From the NCBI GenBank assembly GCA_029260115.1, contig JAJDDW010000102.1, positions 42,920-106,919 on the forward strand: a stretch of 64,000 nucleotides of DNA, in the 5' to 3' direction. Positions 45,454-52,311 of the stretch are shown here, one piece after another. The notes beneath the pieces were generated by a model. That model did not search any database. It was not told the DNA's origin and saw only the letters and a list, made by a program, of their open reading frames with translations. The stretch is from Phycisphaerae bacterium. GTDB taxonomy: Bacteria; Planctomycetota; Phycisphaerae; UBA1845. The stretch's first letter is position 1. Every line of letters begins with the position of its first letter. Position numbers and translations under genes: made by a program.

Positions 45454-46586
45454 AAATTCTATTTTTTGTTCATCGATATTGGCCTAGCGTCGGCGGCGTT
45501 GAGAAATATGTTGAGCAGTTAAGCTTGTCGCTTCAAGAATTAGGGCACAGCGTGCGCGTAGTCGCTGGTGCGACAGAGGACGGACAGCCAGTACACGAAG
45601 TGCGAGATGGCATAGAGATATTTCGATTCCCGGCCTATCGAAGTCCGATCCGTTGTCGTTGGTGGTTCGTGCGTCATCAGCATCTTTTTGGCGATGCAGA
45701 TGTGATTAGCGTGAGTAATACGCATATGCTTGAATATTTTACCCGCATGCTAGGACCGGTCGTAAGTCGTCGGAAAGTTTTTCTGATTCGCCACGGCATG
45801 GCCTGTATTCATCCTGTACCAGAATCTCACATCAAGCGGGCGCGTCGCTCCTCGAAAGGCGTCGCTGGCGTCGCTCATGATGGCTTGTTTATAGAAAACT
45901 GGTTGAAGGTTTCACCGGATATTTGTCCCAACCAGGGATTGTCCCCATCCGTTGATGATCTTGTGTCATGCCCAGAGCCCGCGCCGACATCCGCGGTTTA
46001 CGTAGGGCGGTTGGAGCCAGACACGGGTATCAGGATGTATATCGATGCCGTACATCAACTAGTGACTAAGTATCAGCGGCCATTTCATCTTGACGTGTAC
46101 GGCGATGGTTCACTTCGAGAATCTTTGACTGCCCATGTCGAGGCATTGGGGATTCCGGTAGGGTTTCATGGCCGGGTGCCGCATGCGCAGGAGCGATTCA
46201 AGGATGCCTGTTTCGCTTTTGTGGATGGTCGAATGGCCATTCAGGAGGCGATGGGCCGTCGGCGGTTAGTCTGTGCGGGATATGTTGATCCGCTCAAACG
46301 AGATTACATCTGCGGGGAGTCATTCAGCCCATATCTTCTAGCCACGGATACCGCTGACGGGATTGCACAAATCGTCGAAGATATGATATCTAATCCCCTA
46401 AAGCGCCAATTGATCGTCGACAGGGCTTATGTATATGCTAGATCGCTTCGCTGGGAGATCACTGCCCGATCATTTTTGGGGATGTGGGAAAGTAAGCTAG
46501 CCAGCGCCGCCATGAGGACGGGGTGGATAAGACAAAAAGGCCTGAATATTGGCAAAGTCCCTGATCGGAGCCGCGTTCGGGCTTAA
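45450..46586 (+). CDS. Glycosyltransferase family 4
   Basis: About 378 residues, last gene of the exporter operon. MKILFFVHRYWPSVGGVEKY is a textbook GT4 acceptor-domain start; the donor domain has AVYVGRLEPDTGIRMYIDAV and DVYGDGSLRESLTAHVEALG. The E-x7-E region reads FVDGRMAIQEAMGRRRLV, retaining the second Glu only. ATG 45450 lies in an ATGA overlap with the upstream stop; a GTG two codons earlier is possible. Confidence 0.9.
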   Translation: MKILFFVHRYWPSVGGVEKYVEQLSLSLQELGHSVRVVAGATEDGQPVHEVRDGIEIFRFPAYRSPIRCRWWFVRHQHLFGDADVISVSNTHMLEYFTRMLGPVVSRRKVFLIRHGMACIHPVPESHIKRARRSSKGVAGVAHDGLFIENWLKVSPDICPNQGLSPSVDDLVSCPEPAPTSAVYVGRLEPDTGIRMYIDAVHQLVTKYQRPFHLDVYGDGSLRESLTAHVEALGIPVGFHGRVPHAQERFKDACFAFVDGRMAIQEAMGRRRLVCAGYVDPLKRDYICGESFSPYLLATDTADGIAQIVEDMISNPLKRQLIVDRAYVYARSLRWEITARSFLGMWESKLASAAMRTGWIRQKGLNIGKVPDRSRVRA

Positions 46587-46942
46587 TCGTCAAGTTTTTT
46601 TACCGATTTCATCTTGATACCCTTGCCCGTTTAGCCATTTTTCGAAATATCGATGTGCTCGCGAATGGGCGTATGGCACTTCCAGCGGGCTTGGATGGAA
46701 ACGGGAAGCGTCGGGTGATTGGGGGACGCGAATTTAGAAATGACGCTCGGGGCGGCGTTTGCCCCATTCTTTGGTGCTCCCGAGGGGGGGACGAATACTC
46801 TAAAACACCGCGTCCCTGACCATGCACCGATCGAGGCCGCCAAAACTGTCACGCACCCCCCTCTCTCGACAATTTCTTAAAAACATGAGATACTGTCCGG
46901 TTCGGCATTGTAATTGAACTCATGGGATGGGACCAAGAATAA
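46587..46942. other. Gap between exporter operon and greA fusion, no gene seen
   Basis: 356 bp. Two overlapping antisense frames (46609-46852) share no motif I can name and have no ribosome-binding site. A weak GGGGC / GCCCC hairpin occurs near 46750-46770. The end of the gap (46870-46940) is A+T-richer and probably holds the promoter of the next gene. Confidence 0.4.
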
Positions 46943-49153
46943 ATGAAATCGGAATCGATGCTCAAACTGGCGGAGAGTGGCAACACATCATCCGTTGAAG
47001 AACAGTGGATGCAGTTGGTGGAATCTCAGGAACTCTCGCTGAGTGAGTTTGCATCATATCAATGCGTATTGGCGGAACTATGTAAAAATAACAAGCAATC
47101 TTTCGCGGCGACCCTCGGCTGGGCTGCGATCGAGGGCTTGTGTAACGAGCATAGTAAAAGTGACGTCCTTGACGTCGCTGCTCCTTTTCTGCTGGCCATC
47201 GGTGACCATGCCGATTTGAGGAAGCAGGTAGCTGACCTATATCGCGAAGCCTACGATGGTCGCGAGGGATTGGAAGAGCTACTTCAAGAGGCCGGCATTG
47301 AGAAGGGGAGACCCGTGCGCCGTGCATTGCGGACACTCCAAGTCGCGTTAGAGATCAAAAAAGGTGATTGCCTCGCTGGTCGGCATGAGGAAATGGCTGC
47401 TCGCGTAGATGCTATTAGCCTTCCGGATTGGACCATCACCGTTAAGACACCCTCAGGCACTAAATCACTTGGTGCTGTGAACTTGGCAGATGAATATCGC
47501 CCTGCAAAGGATACCGAGTTTGTGGTCATGCAGTGTTTTTCTCAAGATGCATTGTTGGACCGCATCCGTCGTGATCCAGCGGAGGTGGTGATCGAACTCT
47601 GTCAGGAAAACGATAACAAAATAGACAGTGATGAAATTCATACGCGCTTGACACCGGCGCTGCTTCCTGAATCTGAGTGGAAAAAATGGTGGACACGGGC
47701 GCGTACTGCGATAAAGAAAAATCCAAATATAAAAGTCGAGGGACGCGCACCCTATGAGCTAACTTATATAGATGATGACGTTACGCACGAGGGGCATTTT
47801 GAATTTGAGTTTGCCAAGCAAAGAGACGTGCAATCGCAACTTGCCTGTGTCGATCGCTATGTTAGGGAATGTCGACAGCGTAAAGAGGATCTTTGCGTCG
47901 ATGCGCTACGTCGTAGTGCAACGACTATGTCCGATAGGGCAAGACGATTTGCCAAAGACAAAGCCGGTTCTGCCGACATCTGTTGGCTGTGTGCCGCGCG
48001 GGCAGGAGAGTTGGCAGGCTACGATGCCCCCATGGATGAAGCAATCGATTATTTTCGTGCACGTGACGAATTTAAGAAGACGCTACAAGTTATATCTGTG
48101 GACAGTTTGTATAGCACTTTTCTAGAGTGTTTTTGCCGCGTACACGCAGATGATTGGTCTCAGCGTTTGTTAGCATGGTTTCCGAGTCTACCCTATGTAG
48201 CGTGCGATCTTGCTGCGAAGCGCCTTATGGATCATGGCTGCACCAACGAAGATTTTGCACCGGCCCTGCAAGGACTCATGAAGCACCCTGAAGAAGGTTT
48301 TGATGTATTACTTTGGTTGTGGAACGGGCCAGATGATGATTCTGCTATATTCCAAACAGAGTCAATTGGTTTACTGGGACGCATCGTTCGGGTGTTAGAA
48401 GCTGCGCGACTACGTGGCGAAGTGCCGAAACCTCGGCTTCGCGAAATGTTAGACAGAGCACGAACGGTATTGGGAGCACGTAAGTGCGAAAAATTCCGTC
48501 AATGCGTGGAAACAATAGATTCAGGTATGGCCCTCGCGCTAAGAAATCAAATCCGTCGGGCTGATTCCTTGGGGCAGGCTGTCAAAGAAGACTATATCAG
48601 AATTATTCTCGCGAAATTCCCTGAAGATGATACGACATCGCAAATTCCGATATGGAAACGCGAAGACATTTTGTTTGTCACGCAAAGGGGCATGACGCAG
48701 CGTAGCGCGGAGATTGAGCATCACCTCAATGTAAAAATGGCCGAAAATGCCAAAGCGATTGGCGCTGCGGCTGAACATGGTGATTTAAGTGAAAACTCTG
48801 AGTATAAATTTGCGTTGGAAGAACGAGATTTGCTCCGTGGAAAACTCGGCCAGATGAATGAAGAGATGGATCGCGCCCAAGTATTAACAGCCGACGGTGT
48901 GGTTACTGATCATATCAGCATTGGCACTTGCGCAGTTTTCAAGAAGACGTCAGATGATACAAAATATGAAATGACGTTTTTTGGGCCATGGGAGGCCGAT
49001 CTAAACTGTTTCCGCTTTAACTACAACGCGCCACTCGCACAAAAACTAATGGGTCTGAAAGTCGGCGAAATCGTTGATTTTGACCATGATGGCGCGGTTG
49101 GACAATACAAGCTCGTGGCGATCGAAAACGCCATAGAGGACTGGGATTTGTAA
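46943..49153 (+). CDS. greA: GreA transcript-cleavage factor fused to a ~575-residue N-terminal domain
   Basis: A 736-residue protein. The last ~155 residues are GreA: coiled-coil hairpin HHLNVKMAENAKAIGAAAEHG followed by the tip DLSENSEYKFALEERDLL with the catalytic acidic residues (D and E of GDLSENSEY), then the globular FKBP-like C-domain (GEIVDFDHDGAVGQYKLVAIE). GreA restarts backtracked RNA polymerase. The large helical N-terminal part matches nothing I can name; a similar architecture exists in chlamydial GreA (~715 aa). It has no membrane segment or signal. Start ATG 46943. It is a single gene, 100 bp before the YchF-like gene. Confidence 0.85.
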   Translation: MKSESMLKLAESGNTSSVEEQWMQLVESQELSLSEFASYQCVLAELCKNNKQSFAATLGWAAIEGLCNEHSKSDVLDVAAPFLLAIGDHADLRKQVADLYREAYDGREGLEELLQEAGIEKGRPVRRALRTLQVALEIKKGDCLAGRHEEMAARVDAISLPDWTITVKTPSGTKSLGAVNLADEYRPAKDTEFVVMQCFSQDALLDRIRRDPAEVVIELCQENDNKIDSDEIHTRLTPALLPESEWKKWWTRARTAIKKNPNIKVEGRAPYELTYIDDDVTHEGHFEFEFAKQRDVQSQLACVDRYVRECRQRKEDLCVDALRRSATTMSDRARRFAKDKAGSADICWLCAARAGELAGYDAPMDEAIDYFRARDEFKKTLQVISVDSLYSTFLECFCRVHADDWSQRLLAWFPSLPYVACDLAAKRLMDHGCTNEDFAPALQGLMKHPEEGFDVLLWLWNGPDDDSAIFQTESIGLLGRIVRVLEAARLRGEVPKPRLREMLDRARTVLGARKCEKFRQCVETIDSGMALALRNQIRRADSLGQAVKEDYIRIILAKFPEDDTTSQIPIWKREDILFVTQRGMTQRSAEIEHHLNVKMAENAKAIGAAAEHGDLSENSEYKFALEERDLLRGKLGQMNEEMDRAQVLTADGVVTDHISIGTCAVFKKTSDDTKYEMTFFGPWEADLNCFRFNYNAPLAQKLMGLKVGEIVDFDHDGAVGQYKLVAIENAIEDWDL

Positions 49154-49252
49154 CAGGGACTGTATAGGGGGGAATTCTTTCCCCGGCTGCGCGACGTACA
49201 AATGGGTGATGATGTTTAAGTTGTACGTTTATTCTACAAGGGGGCTGATCTA

Positions 49253-50317
49253 ATGAAAGCCGCGTTAATCGGTCTTCCCCAATCCGGTAAGTCGACATTG
49301 TTCACTTCGGTAACAGGATTGTCGGTAGACCCGTACGCCCAACCTGAGCCTCGCACGGGTGTAGTGCATGTGCCCGATCCTCGACTCGCATATCTTACCG
49401 AATTGTATAATCCAAAAAAAATAACCGAGGCGACCATTGATTTTATCGATGTGCCAGGCTGTTCATTGGATGACTCCAGTGGCCAAGAAAACTGGCGCCG
49501 CCTGCTGCCTCTGGTACGGCAGGCTGATTTGCTTGTGGTCGTAGTGCGTGCATTTGAGAATGCATCAGTACCTACTTATAAAAATCGTATTGATGCCGTA
49601 GCCGACTTTTCGGCTATGTGGGACGAAATGATTTTTGCAGATTTGGATACGGTGACAACCCGCGTAGAACGTCTTGAAAAATCGTTAAAGAAGCCGACAA
49701 AAACACAGGATCAGGAAAAAAAAGAACATGGGCTGTTAGTTAAGTGCCGTGAAGCGTTGGAGGCGGGTCTTCCATTGGCTGACGCGCTAACCAATGAGGA
49801 TGATCGTAAGCAGCTATCCAGCTTTGGCTTTTTGACAGAAATACCTTTGTTGTGCGTGGTGAATGTTTCTGACGACAAAGCCGGTGAAGATTTAGCGTTT
49901 GACTTGCCTCATGTCGAAGCCTGTGTATACCTGAGTGCGAGCATCGAGTCTGAAATCGCCCTGTTAGACGAGGCGGATCGTGCAGATTTCTTGGAAGATT
50001 TAGGTCTTGGCGCACCGGCCAGGGATCGATTGATTCGAGAATGTTATCGAGCATGCGGGCTGATTTCATTCTTGACGATGGGCGTTGATGAAGTGCGCGC
50101 CTGGCCAGTAAAAAGCGGAAGCTCAGCCGTGCAGGCATCTGGAAAAATCCACACGGACATTGCCCAGGGTTTTATCCGGGCGGAAACTGTTGCCTACGAC
50201 GATTTAGTCGCCTGTAAGGATATGAAGGGAGCGAAAGCGGCGGGGAAAGTACGAAAAGAGGGTAAAAACTACGTGGTTGCAGATGGCGATATTTTGAATA
50301 TCCTGTCCAGCGCCTAA
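49253..50317 (+). CDS. Divergent YchF/OLA1-like P-loop ATPase (DUF933/TGS C-terminus)
   Basis: A 354-residue P-loop NTPase. Walker A GLPQSGKSTLF differs from the usual YchF GLPNVGKST; G3 is DFIDVPGCS (family DIAGLV); the specificity site is VVNVSDD, like the ATP-preferring NVNE/NMSE of YchF rather than NKxD. A helical insertion with a Lys/Gln-rich coiled coil follows (~130-165), and the C-terminus has the TGS/DUF933 pattern GVDEVRAWPVKSGSSAVQASGKIHTDIAQGFIRAE (read in two parts). Ribosome-associated in known members. Planctomycetes often have such a paralogue next to true YchF, so I give no symbol. Confidence 0.87.
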   Translation: MKAALIGLPQSGKSTLFTSVTGLSVDPYAQPEPRTGVVHVPDPRLAYLTELYNPKKITEATIDFIDVPGCSLDDSSGQENWRRLLPLVRQADLLVVVVRAFENASVPTYKNRIDAVADFSAMWDEMIFADLDTVTTRVERLEKSLKKPTKTQDQEKKEHGLLVKCREALEAGLPLADALTNEDDRKQLSSFGFLTEIPLLCVVNVSDDKAGEDLAFDLPHVEACVYLSASIESEIALLDEADRADFLEDLGLGAPARDRLIRECYRACGLISFLTMGVDEVRAWPVKSGSSAVQASGKIHTDIAQGFIRAETVAYDDLVACKDMKGAKAAGKVRKEGKNYVVADGDILNILSSA

Positions 50318-50455
50318 TCGTGGCTGCAGGGTCTGCAGGGGGGCGTTTCTTCTTTTGTGGATGTATGCAGCAAGGGTGTAATGTAGCTGCTCTGGCCGCC
50401 ATTGAGATTATGGTTGCCTGGGACAGTGTTTTTCAAAAGGTGAAGGAGATTTCTG

Positions 50456-50725
50456 ATGAATAGTAATGTAGTTCGTAGATTGATTAGGGCGGCTGTTGGT
50501 TTGTCGTTCTTGTTTGCATTGTCAACCGTAAGTGTAGGTTGCGCATGCAAAGATAAGTCCAATTGCCCATACTCCGGTCAGAAGTCGGCCAAGAAGTGCT
50601 GTGGCAAAGCTGGCAAGTGTTGCAAGAAGGCCAAGAAGTGTGGCCCAGATTGCAAGAAGCCATGTTGCAAGACCGCGAAAAAGTGCGGCCCCAATTGCAC
50701 CAAGCCATGCTGCAAGAAGACGTAA
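50456..50725 (+). CDS. Cys/Lys-rich metallothionein-like lipoprotein
   Basis: 89 residues, preceded by AAGGAGAT. A signal sequence (GLSFLFALSTVSVGC) ends in a lipobox, giving a lipidated mature peptide of about 60 residues of which roughly one third is Cys and another third Lys. Cys occurs as CC pairs and in a repeated unit KKCGP[DN]C.KPCC. Such spacing is suited to binding soft metals, as in metallothioneins, but a lipid-anchored version on the membrane is unusual. Not adjacent to any metal transporter here. No family name recognised. Confidence 0.7.
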   Translation: MNSNVVRRLIRAAVGLSFLFALSTVSVGCACKDKSNCPYSGQKSAKKCCGKAGKCCKKAKKCGPDCKKPCCKTAKKCGPNCTKPCCKKT

Positions 50726-50841
50726 TTTGATTTAGTAGCCAATCGGTTATCGCCGGCCCGACACGATTGAGTTGTAAAGTATTTGCTCAATATTGTTTTG
50801 AAGAGCGAACATGTGCGACAGGTGATTGGCACTGACAGAAT

Positions 50842-50876
50842 TAGGGGTGATGGCTGAATTTGGTTCATCACCCCTA
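50842..50876 (+). terminator. 11-bp perfect hairpin just before tRNA-Pro
   Basis: TAGGGGTGATG (50842-50852) pairs exactly with CATCACCCCTA (50866-50876) around a 13-nt loop. It may end transcription of the Cys-rich lipoprotein gene, although no T-run follows, or mark the 5' side of the tRNA transcript two bases downstream. Confidence 0.5.
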
Positions 50877-50878
50877 TA

Positions 50879-50953
50879 CGGGGCGTAGCGCAGTCCGGTT
50901 AGCGCACTTGACTGGGGGTCAAGAGGTCGCTGGTTCGAATCCAGTCGCCCCGA
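50879..50953 (+). tRNA. tRNA-Pro (anticodon GGG)
   Basis: 75 nt fold cleanly: acceptor CGGGGCG / CGCCCCG with discriminator A, D-stem GCGC / GCGC, anticodon stem CTTGA / TCAAG with loop CTGGGGG (anticodon GGG), 5-nt variable loop, and T-arm with loop TTCGAAT. The 3' CCA is not encoded. The genes to its right are accessory in character, and tRNA 3' ends are common integration sites, but no second copy of the tRNA end was seen in the window. Confidence 0.95.
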
Positions 50954-51047
50954 TGCAAAAACGCGGTTTTTCTGTCATATTTCACCGTTGAATTGAGTCG
51001 GTGGCAGAACGGTGGCAGGATTCAGCAAAAATCGTAGCAAAATATAG

Positions 51048-51078
51048 CCCTGGGCCTTAGCTGGTTCGGGGTTTTTTT
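51048..51078 (+). terminator. Possible terminator downstream of tRNA-Pro
   Basis: A weak CCC...GGGG hairpin is followed by seven T at 51072-51078, about 95 bp after the tRNA. The stem is poor; the T-run is the main support. The remaining sequence up to 51157 holds no gene. Confidence 0.35.
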
Positions 51079-51156
51079 GTTGCCTCTCACTCCACCATTC
51101 TGCTACCATGATAACCCTAGTCTCGTAGTGTCTGGTTCAAAAACGGAGGGTGTGTC

Positions 51157-51663
51157 ATGTCTCGATTATTATGGTCGGTTGTATTGGATTCGGTGCTGAT
51201 AGGTGCTGCGGCGTCGAGTGTTGCGGCGGGACAGTTCTATTATGTAGAAAAGGAGTTAGGAAGTCACTCTATGAACACTTCCGACGGGGTCAGTTCTTCA
51301 GAATTATTTAATACTGCTGACCTTGAAGCATTATTTCCAGTGGATTTAAAAATACCTACTGCTATGGAAGATTTAAAGGTCGATACATTTCAACAAAAGT
51401 TATATTGGATTCAAAGATGGCATCTAGATGGACAATTCGCCAGATGGACAGTAATGCGATGCAACCTTGACGGAAGCAATATAGAAATTGCCCCCGGCTT
51501 TCCTGTGGGAAATTCCGATGAAATGATTCATTTAGAACTATACACCCCCCCCGCCGTATCAACTTGGGGGTTCGGTATCATGCTCATGTTGCTTATTGCA
51601 GTGGGGACTATAGCGTTCATGAATAATTCAACTAGCAATCAATCTGTAGGAGCGAAACAATGA
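51157..51663 (+). CDS. Secreted YWTD-like protein with IPTL-CTERM-like tail (copy 1)
   Basis: 168 residues: signal peptide (SVVLDSVLIGAAASSVAAG), a short region resembling one LDL-receptor class B repeat (KLYWIQRWHLDGQFARWTVMRCNLDGSNIE, conserved parts LYW and CNLDGSNIE), and a C-terminal PAVSTWGFGIMLMLLIAVGTIAFM. The tail matches the plan of IPTL-CTERM signals (Trp-Gly, hydrophobic helix, polar end), which direct surface sorting. The terminal residues after the helix are less basic than usual. Paralogous to the next gene, whose ATG overlaps its stop (ATGA). Confidence 0.75.
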   Translation: MSRLLWSVVLDSVLIGAAASSVAAGQFYYVEKELGSHSMNTSDGVSSSELFNTADLEALFPVDLKIPTAMEDLKVDTFQQKLYWIQRWHLDGQFARWTVMRCNLDGSNIEIAPGFPVGNSDEMIHLELYTPPAVSTWGFGIMLMLLIAVGTIAFMNNSTSNQSVGAKQ

Positions 51664-52148
51664 AAAGAATAGTGATTTTGACAGCAGTATTGGGCTTATC
51701 TTATCCTGTCGCGGCGCAACAAATCTATTGGAGAGAATTGACTCAAGGGGGAAATGGTGAAGCGTCTGTAAGAAGAGCATCACTCGATGGAGCCAATGTT
51801 CAATTAGTCTTCAATGACGGTATACAGCCTCTGACCCATAGCTTTGGTTCTTCGATAATTTTCGATAGTAACAGTGGAAAAATATATTATCTTGATGGAG
51901 ATCCTAGTCATACATCGCCTGATCTTCCGCGGCGTATTATGCGATCTAATTTAGATGGTTCAAATATTGAACAGATATATATAACTAACGATCCTGAAGA
52001 AGCGCGAGTGTTAAACAGTTTAGAAATTGTATATCCCTCTAGTAGTGCCGTCCCCACAATCTCCACATGGGGATTTGGAATCATGTTGATGCTGATGATT
52101 GGTATCGCAACGCTTGCTTTTCAGCGTAAACAGGCAACACTATATTAA
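51660..52148 (+). CDS. Secreted YWTD-like protein with IPTL-CTERM-like tail (copy 2)
   Basis: 162 residues, translationally coupled to copy 1 with GGAGCG upstream. Signal peptide (IVILTAVLGLSYPVAAQQ), two degenerate LDLR class B-like segments (QIYWRELTQGG...VRRASLDGANVQ and KIYYLDGDPSH...IMRSNLDGSNIEQIY), and the sorting tail VPTISTWGFGIMLMLMIGIATLAFQRKQ. The tail of this copy has the basic cluster that copy 1 lacks. A single such protein would be unremarkable; the tandem pair with a shared S-T-W-G-F-G-I-M core is distinctive. Surface protein of unknown role. Confidence 0.77.
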   Translation: MKRIVILTAVLGLSYPVAAQQIYWRELTQGGNGEASVRRASLDGANVQLVFNDGIQPLTHSFGSSIIFDSNSGKIYYLDGDPSHTSPDLPRRIMRSNLDGSNIEQIYITNDPEEARVLNSLEIVYPSSSAVPTISTWGFGIMLMLMIGIATLAFQRKQATLY

Positions 52149-52174
52149 ACAAACAATAACGCAACTAAATCACA

Positions 52175-52207
52175 AGCTCTGACTTTCACGAGTCGAGGCT
52201 TTTCTTG
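52175..52207 (+). terminator. Likely terminator after the YWTD pair
   Basis: AGCTCTGACT pairs with AGTCGAGGCT (one mismatch, two G-U) around a 6-nt loop, followed by TTTCTT. It sits 27 bp after the second YWTD gene. Confidence 0.65.
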
Positions 52208-52311
52208 TGCCATTCTGCAATCAAAGCATTATCAACCGGCGTGACGATTCTCCTCATCACCTGTAGACTGATTCCATATACACTAAGGGACATAATCCTG
52301 GAGGTACGACG

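Noticed and set aside
46609..46852. Two overlapping minus-strand frames in the gap before greA
   Set aside because: No ribosome-binding site and no recognisable domain. I could not decide whether it is a repeat element; left as gap.
51000..51100. Possible integrase remnant after tRNA-Pro
   Set aside because: The GGTGGCAG-rich stretch hints at phage-like sequence, but no frame shows a tyrosine-recombinase motif and no second attachment site was seen.
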